From Comamonadaceae bacterium (GTDB taxonomy: Bacteria > Pseudomonadota > Gammaproteobacteria > Burkholderiales > Burkholderiaceae_C), in NCBI GenBank assembly GCA_947452785.1, contig CANGDZ010000001.1:62001-126000 (forward strand): 64,000 bases of DNA, in the 5' to 3' direction. The number at the start of each line of letters is the position of its first letter. The stretch's first letter is position 1. Under the pieces are notes generated by a model, which saw nothing but the letters and a program-made list of their open reading frames with translations, was not told the DNA's origin and did no database searches. Of the stretch, positions 43,533 through 51,345 are shown one piece after another. A program made the position numbers and the translations under genes.

Positions 43533-44423
43533 TTAACCTTTGTCTTGCAACGCTTGCGCCAAAAAGTCCATCAACACCTTGACCCGGTGCGGGATGTAAC
43601 GGTTGCTGGGTAACACCGCATAAATGCCCAGGGGCACGGCATCAAACGCCTCCAACACCGGCACCACGTCTCCCCGCGCTAAAAACGGCTCCGCAATGAA
43701 ATCAGGTTGACGGGTGATGCCCAGGCCCCGTGCTGCAGCCTGCATCAAGGCGGTACCGTTGTTGGCCATGATGCGACTGCGCACCGGCACGCGTTCCTCT
43801 CGCCCTGCCACCGGATAGGCCCAGTTGCTCGGGCTCAAGTCCACCGAATAAGCCAAGCACTCGTGATGGCGCAGCTCATCTGGACTGCGCGGAGTGCCGT
43901 GCAAGTTCAGGTAAGCGGGCGAGGCCAAGGTAAGCAACTGGCAGGTGCCCAATTTGCGCAAAATGTCCCCTGACGCCAACTGCGCGGTGATGCGGATCGA
44001 CAGGTCAATCCCCTCTTCGATCAAATTGGTGCGACGGTCGGAGAAGTCCATCTCAAATTGAATGTGCGGCTGTTGCTCGGCAAACTCCAGCAGCAAGGGC
44101 ATCAAGCGCTCCAAGCCAAAACTCAAAGGCAGGCCCAAGCGAATCCGACCGCGTGGCTCGACCTTTTCTTGCGTCACTCCCGCTTCAGCTGCGTCCACCA
44201 AGTTCAAGATCACGCGGCACTTTTCCAGGTAAGCGGCCCCGGCCGCGGTGAGCGACAGTCTGCGGGTGCTGCGCGTCATCAACTTGGCGCCCAGCGCGGT
44301 TTCGAGCGCAGAGATTTGGCGCGTCACCACCGAGCGGGCGACGTTCAGCTGATCGGCCACTGCCGTGAAACTGCCGGTCTCGGCGACGCGGGCAAAGAGT
44401 TGCATGGCATGGAGCTTGTTCAT
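43533..44423 (-). CDS. LysR-family transcriptional regulator
   Basis: This 296-residue protein has an N-terminal helix-turn-helix (LFARVAETGSFTAVADQLNVARSVVTRQISALE) and a C-terminal effector domain. It is divergent from the dioxygenase-b561-YceI genes, with an 89-bp gap holding a perfect inverted repeat. It probably controls those genes and itself. Overall it resembles the CrgA/YhjC-like group whose effectors are often aromatic or unknown. Confidence 0.9.
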   Translation of the reverse strand: MNKLHAMQLFARVAETGSFTAVADQLNVARSVVTRQISALETALGAKLMTRSTRRLSLTAAGAAYLEKCRVILNLVDAAEAGVTQEKVEPRGRIRLGLPLSFGLERLMPLLLEFAEQQPHIQFEMDFSDRRTNLIEEGIDLSIRITAQLASGDILRKLGTCQLLTLASPAYLNLHGTPRSPDELRHHECLAYSVDLSPSNWAYPVAGREERVPVRSRIMANNGTALMQAAARGLGITRQPDFIAEPFLARGDVVPVLEAFDAVPLGIYAVLPSNRYIPHRVKVLMDFLAQALQDKG

Positions 44424-44436
44424 AGCATCGTCCTTA

Positions 44437-44457
44437 TTGTTGCTTATTTTGCAACAA
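44437..44457. promoter_or_regulatory. Candidate LysR operator
   Basis: TTGTTGC (44437-44443) and GCAACAA (44451-44457) are perfect 7-bp arms around a 7-base A/T-rich spacer. This contains the T-N11-A pattern of LysR sites. It lies 14 bp upstream of the LysR start and 56 bp upstream of the dioxygenase start. Confidence 0.65.
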
Positions 44458-44512
44458 ATAATTGGCTATTAGATACTTTATTAAATAAGAACAAGCCACT
44501 ACAGTCCATCCC

Positions 44513-45337
44513 ATGCCCTCACTGACCCCCACCTCCTCCCTGCGCAATGTCCTGTTTGTGCCGCATGGCGCGCCCACGTTCGCACTGAACCCTGGCGCAG
44601 CCGGAGCGGCCATGAGCCAATTGGCGCAGCTGCTAGCCCCACCCCGTGCCATCGTGGTGGTCAGCCCACACTGGGAAACCGCGCTGCCCACCGTGGGTTT
44701 GGCCAGCCAGCTCGAAACCATTCACGACTTTTACGGTTTCCCCGCGCCCCTGTACGACATCCACTACCCGGCCAGTGGCTGCCCGGAGGCGGCAGGCGAA
44801 GTCGTGAGCGCGCTGCAAGCCCATGGCTTTGAGGTGCAGACTGACGCCCAGCGCGGCCTGGACCATGGGGCTTGGATTCCCTTGCGGCAAATGTTCCCGG
44901 AGGCCGATGTGCCCGTGATTCCCCTGTCCGTCCAAAGCCACGCCGGCCCCGCCCACGCCTACCGCATCGGTCAGGCGCTGGCCGGTTTGGCCGCCAACAA
45001 CATCTTGATCCTCGGCTCGGGCAATGTGACCCACAACCTGGGCGATCTGCGCATCGCCCGCATGCAGGGCGATCGCACGCCCGCTTATGTGCAGGTGTTT
45101 GCCGACTGGTTGGCCGATCATTTGGCGCAGGGCGATCTGGACAGTTTGCTGAACTACCGCCAGCACAGCCCCGAAGGCATTCGCGCACACCCCAGCGAAG
45201 AACATTTGCTGCCGCTGTTCACTGCCCTGGGCGCTGCAGGACCGGACGCTGTGCCGCAGGCTTTTCACCGCGGCATCAGCGACTGCGTGATCGCCATGGA
45301 CGGTTACGCCTTTCAATCCCTCAAAGGAAAACCATGA
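44513..45337 (+). CDS. DODA-type extradiol ring-opening dioxygenase (LigB/YgiD family)
   Basis: This 274-residue protein carries the family metal ligands H18 (FVPHGAPTF) and H53 (SPHWET), then DHGAWIPLRQMFPEADVPVIPLS and LILGSGNVTHNLGD. These single-domain enzymes cleave catechol-type rings such as DOPA; E. coli YgiD is a zinc form. It heads a plus-strand operon and overlaps the cytochrome b561 gene by 4 bp. The true substrate is unknown; several homologues act on phenolic or quinol compounds. Confidence 0.87.
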   Translation: MPSLTPTSSLRNVLFVPHGAPTFALNPGAAGAAMSQLAQLLAPPRAIVVVSPHWETALPTVGLASQLETIHDFYGFPAPLYDIHYPASGCPEAAGEVVSALQAHGFEVQTDAQRGLDHGAWIPLRQMFPEADVPVIPLSVQSHAGPAHAYRIGQALAGLAANNILILGSGNVTHNLGDLRIARMQGDRTPAYVQVFADWLADHLAQGDLDSLLNYRQHSPEGIRAHPSEEHLLPLFTALGAAGPDAVPQAFHRGISDCVIAMDGYAFQSLKGKP

Positions 45338-45879
45338 GCACGACCTCTTACACCCGCATCGCCAAAGGCTTGCATTGGCTGATGACCGCCGTGCTGATCG
45401 GCATGCTGAGCCTGGGCTTTTACATGGCCGACTTGCCCTTGTCGCCCGACAAATTGCAGCTGTACTCTTGGCACAAATGGGTGGGCGTTACGGTCTTTGC
45501 GTTGGTGTGGCTGAGGCTGTTGTGGCGCATCACACACCGCCCGCCAGCCTACCCGGTCAGCATGCCCCGCACCCTGCAACTCTTGGCACACGGCGGCCAC
45601 TTGGCGCTGTATGCCTTGATGATCGCCATTCCGTTTACCGGTTGGTTGATGAGTTCAGCCAAAGGTTTTCAGACCGTGTGGTGGGGCCTGTGGCCCATTC
45701 CTGATCTGTTAGCCAAAAACAAAGAACTGGGTCACAGCTTGCAAGAAGTGCATGAGGCTTTGAACTGGCTCTTGGTGCTACTTATCAGCGGCCACGCGAC
45801 TGCGGCTTTGAAACACCACTGGATCGACCGCGACGATATTTTGACCCGCATGCTGCCTCAAGGAAAAAAACATGATTAA
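45334..45879 (+). CDS. Cytochrome b561 family membrane protein
   Basis: This 181-residue protein has four membrane helices. Heme-ligand histidines are visible in KGLHWLMTAVL, YSWHKWVGVTVF, LAHGGHLALYALM and EVHEALNWLLVLLISGHATAAL. Bacterial b561 proteins transfer electrons between quinones and oxidants such as superoxide. It starts inside the dioxygenase stop (ATGA) and overlaps the following YceI gene by 8 bp, so the three are translated together. The b561-YceI pairing is frequent in proteobacteria. Confidence 0.9.
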   Translation: MSTTSYTRIAKGLHWLMTAVLIGMLSLGFYMADLPLSPDKLQLYSWHKWVGVTVFALVWLRLLWRITHRPPAYPVSMPRTLQLLAHGGHLALYALMIAIPFTGWLMSSAKGFQTVWWGLWPIPDLLAKNKELGHSLQEVHEALNWLLVLLISGHATAALKHHWIDRDDILTRMLPQGKKHD

Positions 45880-46438
45880 ATTGAAAATCTTCGCTTTGCT
45901 CGCCACCCTGGCATGCACCCTGCCTGCCGCCCATGCGGTGGAATACAAAACCGTGGCGCTTGACAAGAGCAAAGTCGCGTTCAACTACAAACAAATGGGC
46001 GTGGCCATGGACGGCCAGTTCAAAAAATTTAGCCCCCAGCTGAGTTTTGACCCGGCTAAAGCGGCCAACGCCAAAGCCAGCATCGAGATCGAACTGGCCA
46101 GCGTGGACGCGGGCTCAGCCGAAGCCGACGATGAAGTGGTGGGCAAATCATGGTTCAACGTGAAGAGTTTTCCCAAGGCCACCTTTGTGTCGACCCAGGT
46201 CAAGCCTGCGGGCACCAACCAGTACGACGTGACCGGCAAACTCACGATCAAAGGACAAACCCGCGATGTGGCTTTTGTGCTCAAGCACACCACGCAGGGC
46301 AGCAACGGCGTGCTGAGCGGCGGCTTCACCATCAAGCGTGGCGACTTCACGATTGGCGAGGGCCCTTGGGCCAAGTTCGACGTTGTCGCCAACGACATTC
46401 AAATCAATTTTCAACTCACCGCCCAACCGGGCAAATAA
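45872..46438 (+). CDS. YceI-family periplasmic protein (copy 1)
   Basis: This 188-residue protein has a signal peptide (MIKLKIFALLATLACTLPAAHA) and a YceI lipocalin-like barrel: VDAGSAEADDEVVGKSWFNVKSFPKATFVS, LTIKGQTRDVAF and ending DIQINFQLTAQ. YceI proteins bind isoprenoid quinones or amide lipids in a tunnel. With cytochrome b561 it may shuttle or protect a quinone. A second YceI follows at once but shares limited sequence. Confidence 0.9.
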   Translation: MIKLKIFALLATLACTLPAAHAVEYKTVALDKSKVAFNYKQMGVAMDGQFKKFSPQLSFDPAKAANAKASIEIELASVDAGSAEADDEVVGKSWFNVKSFPKATFVSTQVKPAGTNQYDVTGKLTIKGQTRDVAFVLKHTTQGSNGVLSGGFTIKRGDFTIGEGPWAKFDVVANDIQINFQLTAQPGK

Positions 46439-46459
46439 TTTTTTAATTGGAACAAACTC

Positions 46460-47038
46460 ATGAAAAAACTCAACCGCATCGCCGCTGCTTTGACAATCGC
46501 CACCTTGTTCGCAGGCAGCGCCATGGCCGCCCCCGTCACATACAACATCGACGGCTCGCACACTTTCCCGCGTTTTTCTTACTCGCACTTTGGCTACTCC
46601 ACCCAATTGAGCAGCTTCAGCAAAACCACCGGCAAAGTGGTGTTTGACGCCGAAGCCAAAACCGGTTCAGTGGAAATCGTGATCGACACCAAATCGGTGA
46701 ACACCGGTTTCAGCGATTTCAATGAACATATCCAAGGCGAAGACTTCTTGGACACCGCCAAATTCCCGCAAGCCACCTTCAAGTCCACCCAAGTGATTTT
46801 TGACGGTGCCAAGCCCTCCAAAATTGAAGGCCTGTTGACCCTCAAAGGCGTGACCAAAGCGGTGACCTTGACTGTGACGGGTTTTCAGTCTGCGCCGCAC
46901 CCGATGCTGAAAAAACCAGCGCTGGGCGCCAACGCGTTCACCGTAATCAAGCGCACCGAATTCAACGCCGGTAAGTACGCGCCTTATGTGGGTGATGACG
47001 TGCGCATCGATATCGCTGTCGAAGCGATGTCCCAGTAA
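46460..47038 (+). CDS. YceI-family periplasmic protein (copy 2)
   Basis: This 192-residue protein has a signal peptide (MKKLNRIAAALTIATLFAGS, cleaved after AMA). The mature part follows the YceI pattern closely: YNIDGSHTFPRFSYSHFGY, EDFLDTAKFPQATFKST, LTLKGVTKAVTLTV and a final DIAVEAMSQ. It is nearer to canonical E. coli YceI than copy 1. The gap after copy 1 is 21 bp, so it belongs to the same operon. Confidence 0.92.
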   Translation: MKKLNRIAAALTIATLFAGSAMAAPVTYNIDGSHTFPRFSYSHFGYSTQLSSFSKTTGKVVFDAEAKTGSVEIVIDTKSVNTGFSDFNEHIQGEDFLDTAKFPQATFKSTQVIFDGAKPSKIEGLLTLKGVTKAVTLTVTGFQSAPHPMLKKPALGANAFTVIKRTEFNAGKYAPYVGDDVRIDIAVEAMSQ

Positions 47039-47072
47039 GCCTCTTAAACGCTCAGAAGCATAAAATCACGGC

Positions 47073-47795
47073 ATGATGAAAACCATTTTTTGCATGCTGT
47101 GTTGCACGTCGGTCTGGGCGCAAGCTCAGAACGACGTGGCTACTTCTGAGTCCTGGGCGTTCAAGCTCACGCCCTCGTTTTACGCGACGGCGCAAGAGCA
47201 CAATGCGGTCGATGTAAATCTGCGCGCCAACAATGGTCCGCACGCATTGTGGGTCGGTCAGTACCAGCGCGGAAACGAATTCCAGCAAACCCGAACGGGC
47301 TACGAGTACACCGCCAATTTCGACTGGGGGCAAATGGTGCCTTCGCTGCAGGCCGCCAGCGGTGGCTTTGCCGGCGGCTCACTGAGCTTTCAGATCGGGC
47401 AACCTGTGTATGCCTTGGTCGCTTTCGGTCGCACCAATTTGCGCGACTACTACAACCTGAACTTTGACCCGAACGACATGGTCACGCTCGGCTTCGGGGC
47501 GCATTTGGCTCATGGGCACCAATTGTCTGTTTTCACCGTCAAAGACAACCGACTGGCCACCGATCAAATGATCACCCACGGCGTCTGGCGCTGGCAAGCC
47601 AACGCAGCAGACCGTTGGACGCTGGACTTGGCATACAAAGAGGGCCGCAGCAGCCCTGGTGAGGCGCGCATCACCGGTCGCAGCGCGTCAGTGACCTATG
47701 ACCACCGCCGCACCTTTGTGCGGCTGGCTTACGACGAAAAGGTCAACTTCAGCGCAGACAACCAAACACGGGTGTCGGCGGGTCTGCGCTTTTAA
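47073..47795 (+). CDS. Probable outer-membrane beta-barrel protein, unknown family
   Basis: This 240-residue protein has a signal peptide (MMKTIFCMLCCTSVWAQAQ) and alternating hydrophobic/polar strands rich in aromatic residues. It ends in ...SAGLRF, the terminal Phe used by the barrel assembly machinery. About ten to twelve strands are plausible. I do not recognise the family. It follows the YceI genes by 34 bp, and its stop overlaps the convergent DUF3297 gene stop by 4 bp. Confidence 0.65.
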   Translation: MMKTIFCMLCCTSVWAQAQNDVATSESWAFKLTPSFYATAQEHNAVDVNLRANNGPHALWVGQYQRGNEFQQTRTGYEYTANFDWGQMVPSLQAASGGFAGGSLSFQIGQPVYALVAFGRTNLRDYYNLNFDPNDMVTLGFGAHLAHGHQLSVFTVKDNRLATDQMITHGVWRWQANAADRWTLDLAYKEGRSSPGEARITGRSASVTYDHRRTFVRLAYDEKVNFSADNQTRVSAGLRF

Positions 47796-48058
47796 GCGTA
47801 ATAGGCTTCGACCGTGCCCTTGAGCTTGATCAGCAAGGGCTTGCCTTTGCGGTCCAGCGCCTTGCCTGCGGGCACTTTCACCCAACCTTCGCTGACGCAA
47901 TACTCTTCCACGTCAGTACGCTCTTTGCCATTGAATCGAATGCCAATGTCATGCTGAAACACCGCCGCCACATGATGCGGGCTGCGCGGGTCGATGGACA
48001 AATGGTCAGGCAAGGCGGGACGTGTTGTAGCGTCAGGAATGGCGGGGGTGTCGGTCAT
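47792..48058 (-). CDS. DUF3297-family protein
   Basis: This 88-residue protein has the conserved DUF3297 text: LPDHLSIDPRSPHHVAAVFQ, HDIGIRFNGKERTDVEEYC and KGTVEAYYA at the C-terminus. The family is widespread in proteobacteria and of unknown function. It is short and basic in the middle, with no signal or membrane segment. It converges with the barrel-protein gene and is probably monocistronic. Confidence 0.85.
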   Translation of the reverse strand: MTDTPAIPDATTRPALPDHLSIDPRSPHHVAAVFQHDIGIRFNGKERTDVEEYCVSEGWVKVPAGKALDRKGKPLLIKLKGTVEAYYA

Positions 48059-48116
48059 GGGGTCTCAAAAGCAGATGGAATGTGCCTATTTTCGTTGATT
48101 TCAAAGCGTGCCTGAA

Positions 48117-48986
48117 TCACACCTTGTCCAGCCCCAGCAAGCGCACGGCGTTGCCTTTCAAGATGCCGGGCATCACTTCGGGCTTGAAGCCGGCCACTTC
48201 AAAGTCTTTGATCCAGCGCTCGGGCGTGATCAGCGGATAGTCGCTGCCAAACAAAATGCGGTCTTTAAGCAGGGTGTTGGCGTACTGAATCAGTTGCTTG
48301 GGAAAGTACTTGGGGCTCCAGCCCGACAGGTCGATCCACACATTGGGCTTGTGCGTGGCCACGCTCAAGGCCTCGTCTTGCCAAGGAAAGCTGGGGTGCG
48401 CCATGACGATCTGCATGTCGGGGAAGTCAATCGCCACATCGTCTAAGTGCATGGGGTTGCTGTAGGCCAGGCGCAGGCCGCCGCCGCATCGCATGCCCGA
48501 GCCAATGCCGCTGTGCCCAGTGTGAAAAATCGCCGGCATTTTGTGCGCGTTGATCACTTCGTAAATCGGCCAAGCCATCTTGTCGTAGGGGTGGTAGCCC
48601 TGCACCGTAGGGTGAAACTTGAAGCCCCGAATACCTTCTTCTTGGATCAAGCGCTCGGCTTCGCGCGCGCCCATCTTGCCCTTGTGCGGGTCGATGCTGG
48701 CAAAGGCGATCATCATGTCGCTGTTATCGCGCGCGGCCTTGGCAATCTCTTCGTTCGGGATACGTCGGCGGCCCAATTGGGACTCGCTGTCCACGGTGAA
48801 CATGACCAAGCCCATTTTGTGTTGCCGGTAATAGGACACAGTTTCGTCAATGGTGGGACGGCGGTTGCTACCAAAGAATTTGTCGGCGGCGCGATCGTAT
48901 TCTTCGCCGTAGTTGTCAAACGGGTTCCAGCAACTCACCTCGGCGTGGGTGTGGATGTCGATCGCAATCAGGTCTTCGTGTTTCAT
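48117..48986 (-). CDS. Amidohydrolase-family metal-dependent hydrolase/decarboxylase (ACMSD-like)
   Basis: This 289-residue protein has H12 and H14 (IDIHTHAEV), a further metal histidine in AIFHTGHSGIG, MAHPSFPWQDEAL and the C-terminal Asp in FGSDYPLITPERW. This TIM-barrel arrangement is shared by aromatic decarboxylases and meta-cleavage hydrolases of the ACMSD group. ATG 48986 follows GGAGT. It lies 19 bp after an MFS transporter gene, so it likely acts on the imported compound, perhaps a hydroxybenzoate. Confidence 0.85.
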   Translation of the reverse strand: MKHEDLIAIDIHTHAEVSCWNPFDNYGEEYDRAADKFFGSNRRPTIDETVSYYRQHKMGLVMFTVDSESQLGRRRIPNEEIAKAARDNSDMMIAFASIDPHKGKMGAREAERLIQEEGIRGFKFHPTVQGYHPYDKMAWPIYEVINAHKMPAIFHTGHSGIGSGMRCGGGLRLAYSNPMHLDDVAIDFPDMQIVMAHPSFPWQDEALSVATHKPNVWIDLSGWSPKYFPKQLIQYANTLLKDRILFGSDYPLITPERWIKDFEVAGFKPEVMPGILKGNAVRLLGLDKV

Positions 48987-49005
48987 TCTGTTCACTCCAA
49001 AATTT

Positions 49006-50229
49006 TCAAGCGGCAGCGGGACTTGCACCGGGCCGAACCACCGGGGCTTCGCGGATCGGCAAATTCACCAGCGCGGCCGCCACGGCCAGCGCGATGTCGG
49101 CGTACCACATCCAAGAGTAGTCACCAAAGCGCGTGATGGCCAAGCCGCCGAGCCAAGCGCCCATGAAGCCGCCAATTTGGTGAGACAACAGCGTCAAGCC
49201 AAACAAGGTGCCCATGTAGCGCACGCCAAACAATTTACCCACCAAGGCCGCCGTGGGCGGTACTGTGGCCAGCCAAGTCAAGCCCAGACCGGCGGCAAAG
49301 ATATAGAAGGTCCATTCGGTTTTAGGCATCAGCAAATACCAGCCGACCAGCAAAGCGCGCGAGCCGTACATGATGGCCAAAATGTACTTGCTGCGGTACT
49401 TGGACACGGCCGAGCCCACCACCAAACTGCCCACGATATTGGCCAAGCCAATGATGGCCAGCGACCAACTCGCCACCGCAGGCGGCAAACCGCACAGGTC
49501 CACCTCGCCAGGCAAATGCGTGACCAAAAAAGCAATGTGAAAACCGCAGGTGAAAAAGCCCGCGTGCAGCAGCCCGTAGCTTGGGGTTTTGAAAGCGTCT
49601 TTCACCGTTTGGCGCAGGCCCAGATCCGGTTCGGTGTTGACCGGCGACGCGCGGGAATGAGGGGTGACTTTGCGCACCAGCGGCAACGCCATCAAGGTCA
49701 GGGCGGCCAAAGTCCACATGGCCCCCATCCAGCCAAAGGTCTGGATCAACTTTTGCGCCACGGGGGCAAAGACAAACTGGCCTAGCGAGCTGCCCGCATT
49801 GATCACGCCCGAGGCGGTGCCGCGCGACTCGGCCGGCACGCGCTGCGCCACCGCTCCCATCAGAACCGAGAAACTGGCAGCGCCTGCGCCCGCGGCCGAC
49901 AACACGCCCAAAGCAATCGTGATCCCGAAAGCACTGGTCATGAAAGGGATGATGGCGGTGGCCAAAGCCATCATGGCCACGCCGCCCAACAACACGGGGC
50001 GGGCCCCGTAACGATCGGCCAAGGCCCCGGCCACAGGTTGCACAGCACCCCATACAAACTGGCCAATCGCCATGGCCAAGCTCAAGCTGACGATGCCCAA
50101 GCCGGTACTGGTATTGATCGGGCTGAGAAACAGGCCGTTGGCCATGCGGATGCCGCCAGTGATCATCATGATCCCCGCTGCGGCCAGGGTGATGGCCACA
50201 ACGCCAGGGTGTTTGAGTGAGCGGAACAT
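49006..50229 (-). CDS. MFS transporter (monocarboxylate/oxalate-formate antiporter-like)
   Basis: This 407-residue protein has about twelve membrane segments and the MFS motif GALADRYGARPVLLGG after helix 2. The N-terminal ITGGIRMANGLFLSPINTST resembles the oxalate/formate and monocarboxylate antiporter group. It is co-directional and nearly adjacent to the amidohydrolase gene and may import its aromatic or dicarboxylic substrate. The start is the ATG at 50229. Confidence 0.87.
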   Translation of the reverse strand: MFRSLKHPGVVAITLAAAGIMMITGGIRMANGLFLSPINTSTGLGIVSLSLAMAIGQFVWGAVQPVAGALADRYGARPVLLGGVAMMALATAIIPFMTSAFGITIALGVLSAAGAGAASFSVLMGAVAQRVPAESRGTASGVINAGSSLGQFVFAPVAQKLIQTFGWMGAMWTLAALTLMALPLVRKVTPHSRASPVNTEPDLGLRQTVKDAFKTPSYGLLHAGFFTCGFHIAFLVTHLPGEVDLCGLPPAVASWSLAIIGLANIVGSLVVGSAVSKYRSKYILAIMYGSRALLVGWYLLMPKTEWTFYIFAAGLGLTWLATVPPTAALVGKLFGVRYMGTLFGLTLLSHQIGGFMGAWLGGLAITRFGDYSWMWYADIALAVAAALVNLPIREAPVVRPGASPAAA

Positions 50230-50350
50230 GCAAAACTTTCAGTAGAGCGCGCTGTGTTCATCCACAGCCGCATGCGTCGATCCTAACCAATTCAACGCCC
50301 TGCCCTTGTCATGTGAGGGAATGACCGCCGCCCAAACCGCTGGCGCGGCC

Positions 50351-51157
50351 TCAAGGTTTGTGAGCGGGTACCTGGAGCGGCGAGGTGCAAGCTGGAATCT
50401 CGCTGAGCGGCGGCCCAACTTGCCCTGCTTGGGCCGACTGCAAATCCAAGCGCGGTTGCGCCGCTTGGCGTACTTCAGGTGCACAGTCTTGGCTCAATCG
50501 ACGCAGCACTGCAAGGTCGGTGTGCGCATGCACAGCCACCTGGGCACGCACCCGAGGATCCCCGTGCAGACTCAATTTTTCCAGCACATCCGCTGGCGAA
50601 AAGCGATTGCTGGCCAGGTCGCGCGCCTCGCGTCGATGCGTAGGTGCCAGCAGATCGTCGGCGTTGACGAGCAGCCTAAGGGTCTCGGGATCGGTGGCTG
50701 CTTCCGGCAAGGTCAAACGCAACAAGTGCGCACTGGACGTGAACAGTCCCAAAAGCATGATGCCCAGGATCGCGACCGGCAGCCAGAACATACGCCGTGC
50801 CCAAGTGGGAATAACCGCCAGCGCACGGCCTTTGAAAAACATTCGATCCACCAACTCAGCCAAACCATAGGCGACGAACAGCGTCATCACGCCATAAATG
50901 GGTGCAACCAAAAAAATGAAACTGGCCGTAGAGCCGTGCTTCAGGCCATCGCCAAACAAAAAGGGCCACAGCACCCACGACGACACAGCGCCGACCGCCA
51001 CCCCTGCCCACAGATGAATGAAATAAGGCTTGGCTTGCGCCAAGCGCAAGGGGCTGCGAGCCCGTAACACCGGCCACAGCATGGGAGGCAAGACCGTGGC
51101 CATCATCAAAAAAGGAACCCAACCCATATGGATGCAGTCCCAAACAACACCCATCAT
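50351..51157 (-). CDS. Integral membrane protein with C-terminal HEAT-like region, unknown function
   Basis: This 268-residue protein starts at tandem ATG codons (51157) nine bases after an AGGA site. Four hydrophobic segments occupy roughly the first 160 residues. The soluble tail (SPADVLEKLSLHGDPRVRAQVAVHAHTD, then VLRRLSQDCAPEVRQAA) reads like variant HEAT or leucine-rich helical repeats. I do not recognise the family. A much longer open frame upstream overlaps the crotonase gene antisense and is rejected. It is divergent from the feruloyl-CoA cluster. Confidence 0.65.
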   Translation of the reverse strand: MMGVVWDCIHMGWVPFLMMATVLPPMLWPVLRARSPLRLAQAKPYFIHLWAGVAVGAVSSWVLWPFLFGDGLKHGSTASFIFLVAPIYGVMTLFVAYGLAELVDRMFFKGRALAVIPTWARRMFWLPVAILGIMLLGLFTSSAHLLRLTLPEAATDPETLRLLVNADDLLAPTHRREARDLASNRFSPADVLEKLSLHGDPRVRAQVAVHAHTDLAVLRRLSQDCAPEVRQAAQPRLDLQSAQAGQVGPPLSEIPACTSPLQVPAHKP

Positions 51158-51279
51158 GAACGGTTCCTGCGAATGAAATGGCCGAGTATAGACAAGGTGA
51201 GCACCAAAAATTTCACTCTCACCACCACACCACCTAGGGTAAACACCAGGCAAGAAAGTGCGCGTACCGCTGACAATAT

Positions 51280-51296
51280 AGTTATCAACAATAACT
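51280..51296. promoter_or_regulatory. Candidate MarR-type operator
   Basis: AGTTAT (51280-51285) and ATAACT (51291-51296) are perfect arms with a 5-base spacer. The wider ATAGTTAT...ATAACT matches the general form of MarR-family sites. It lies 50 bp before the crotonase start, just after CTGACA (51270-51275), a possible -35 box. The MarR gene at 63149-63613 is the natural regulator. Confidence 0.5.
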
Positions 51297-51345
51297 TTAT
51301 CAACCTCTCTTGGCTTCACCTCGGGGCTCAGAACGGACACTGCAC

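Noticed and set aside
44872-45333. Extension of the cytochrome b561 frame into the dioxygenase gene
   Set aside because: It is a shifted-frame shadow rich in Arg and Pro. The ATG at 45334 overlaps the dioxygenase stop and gives a standard four-helix b561.
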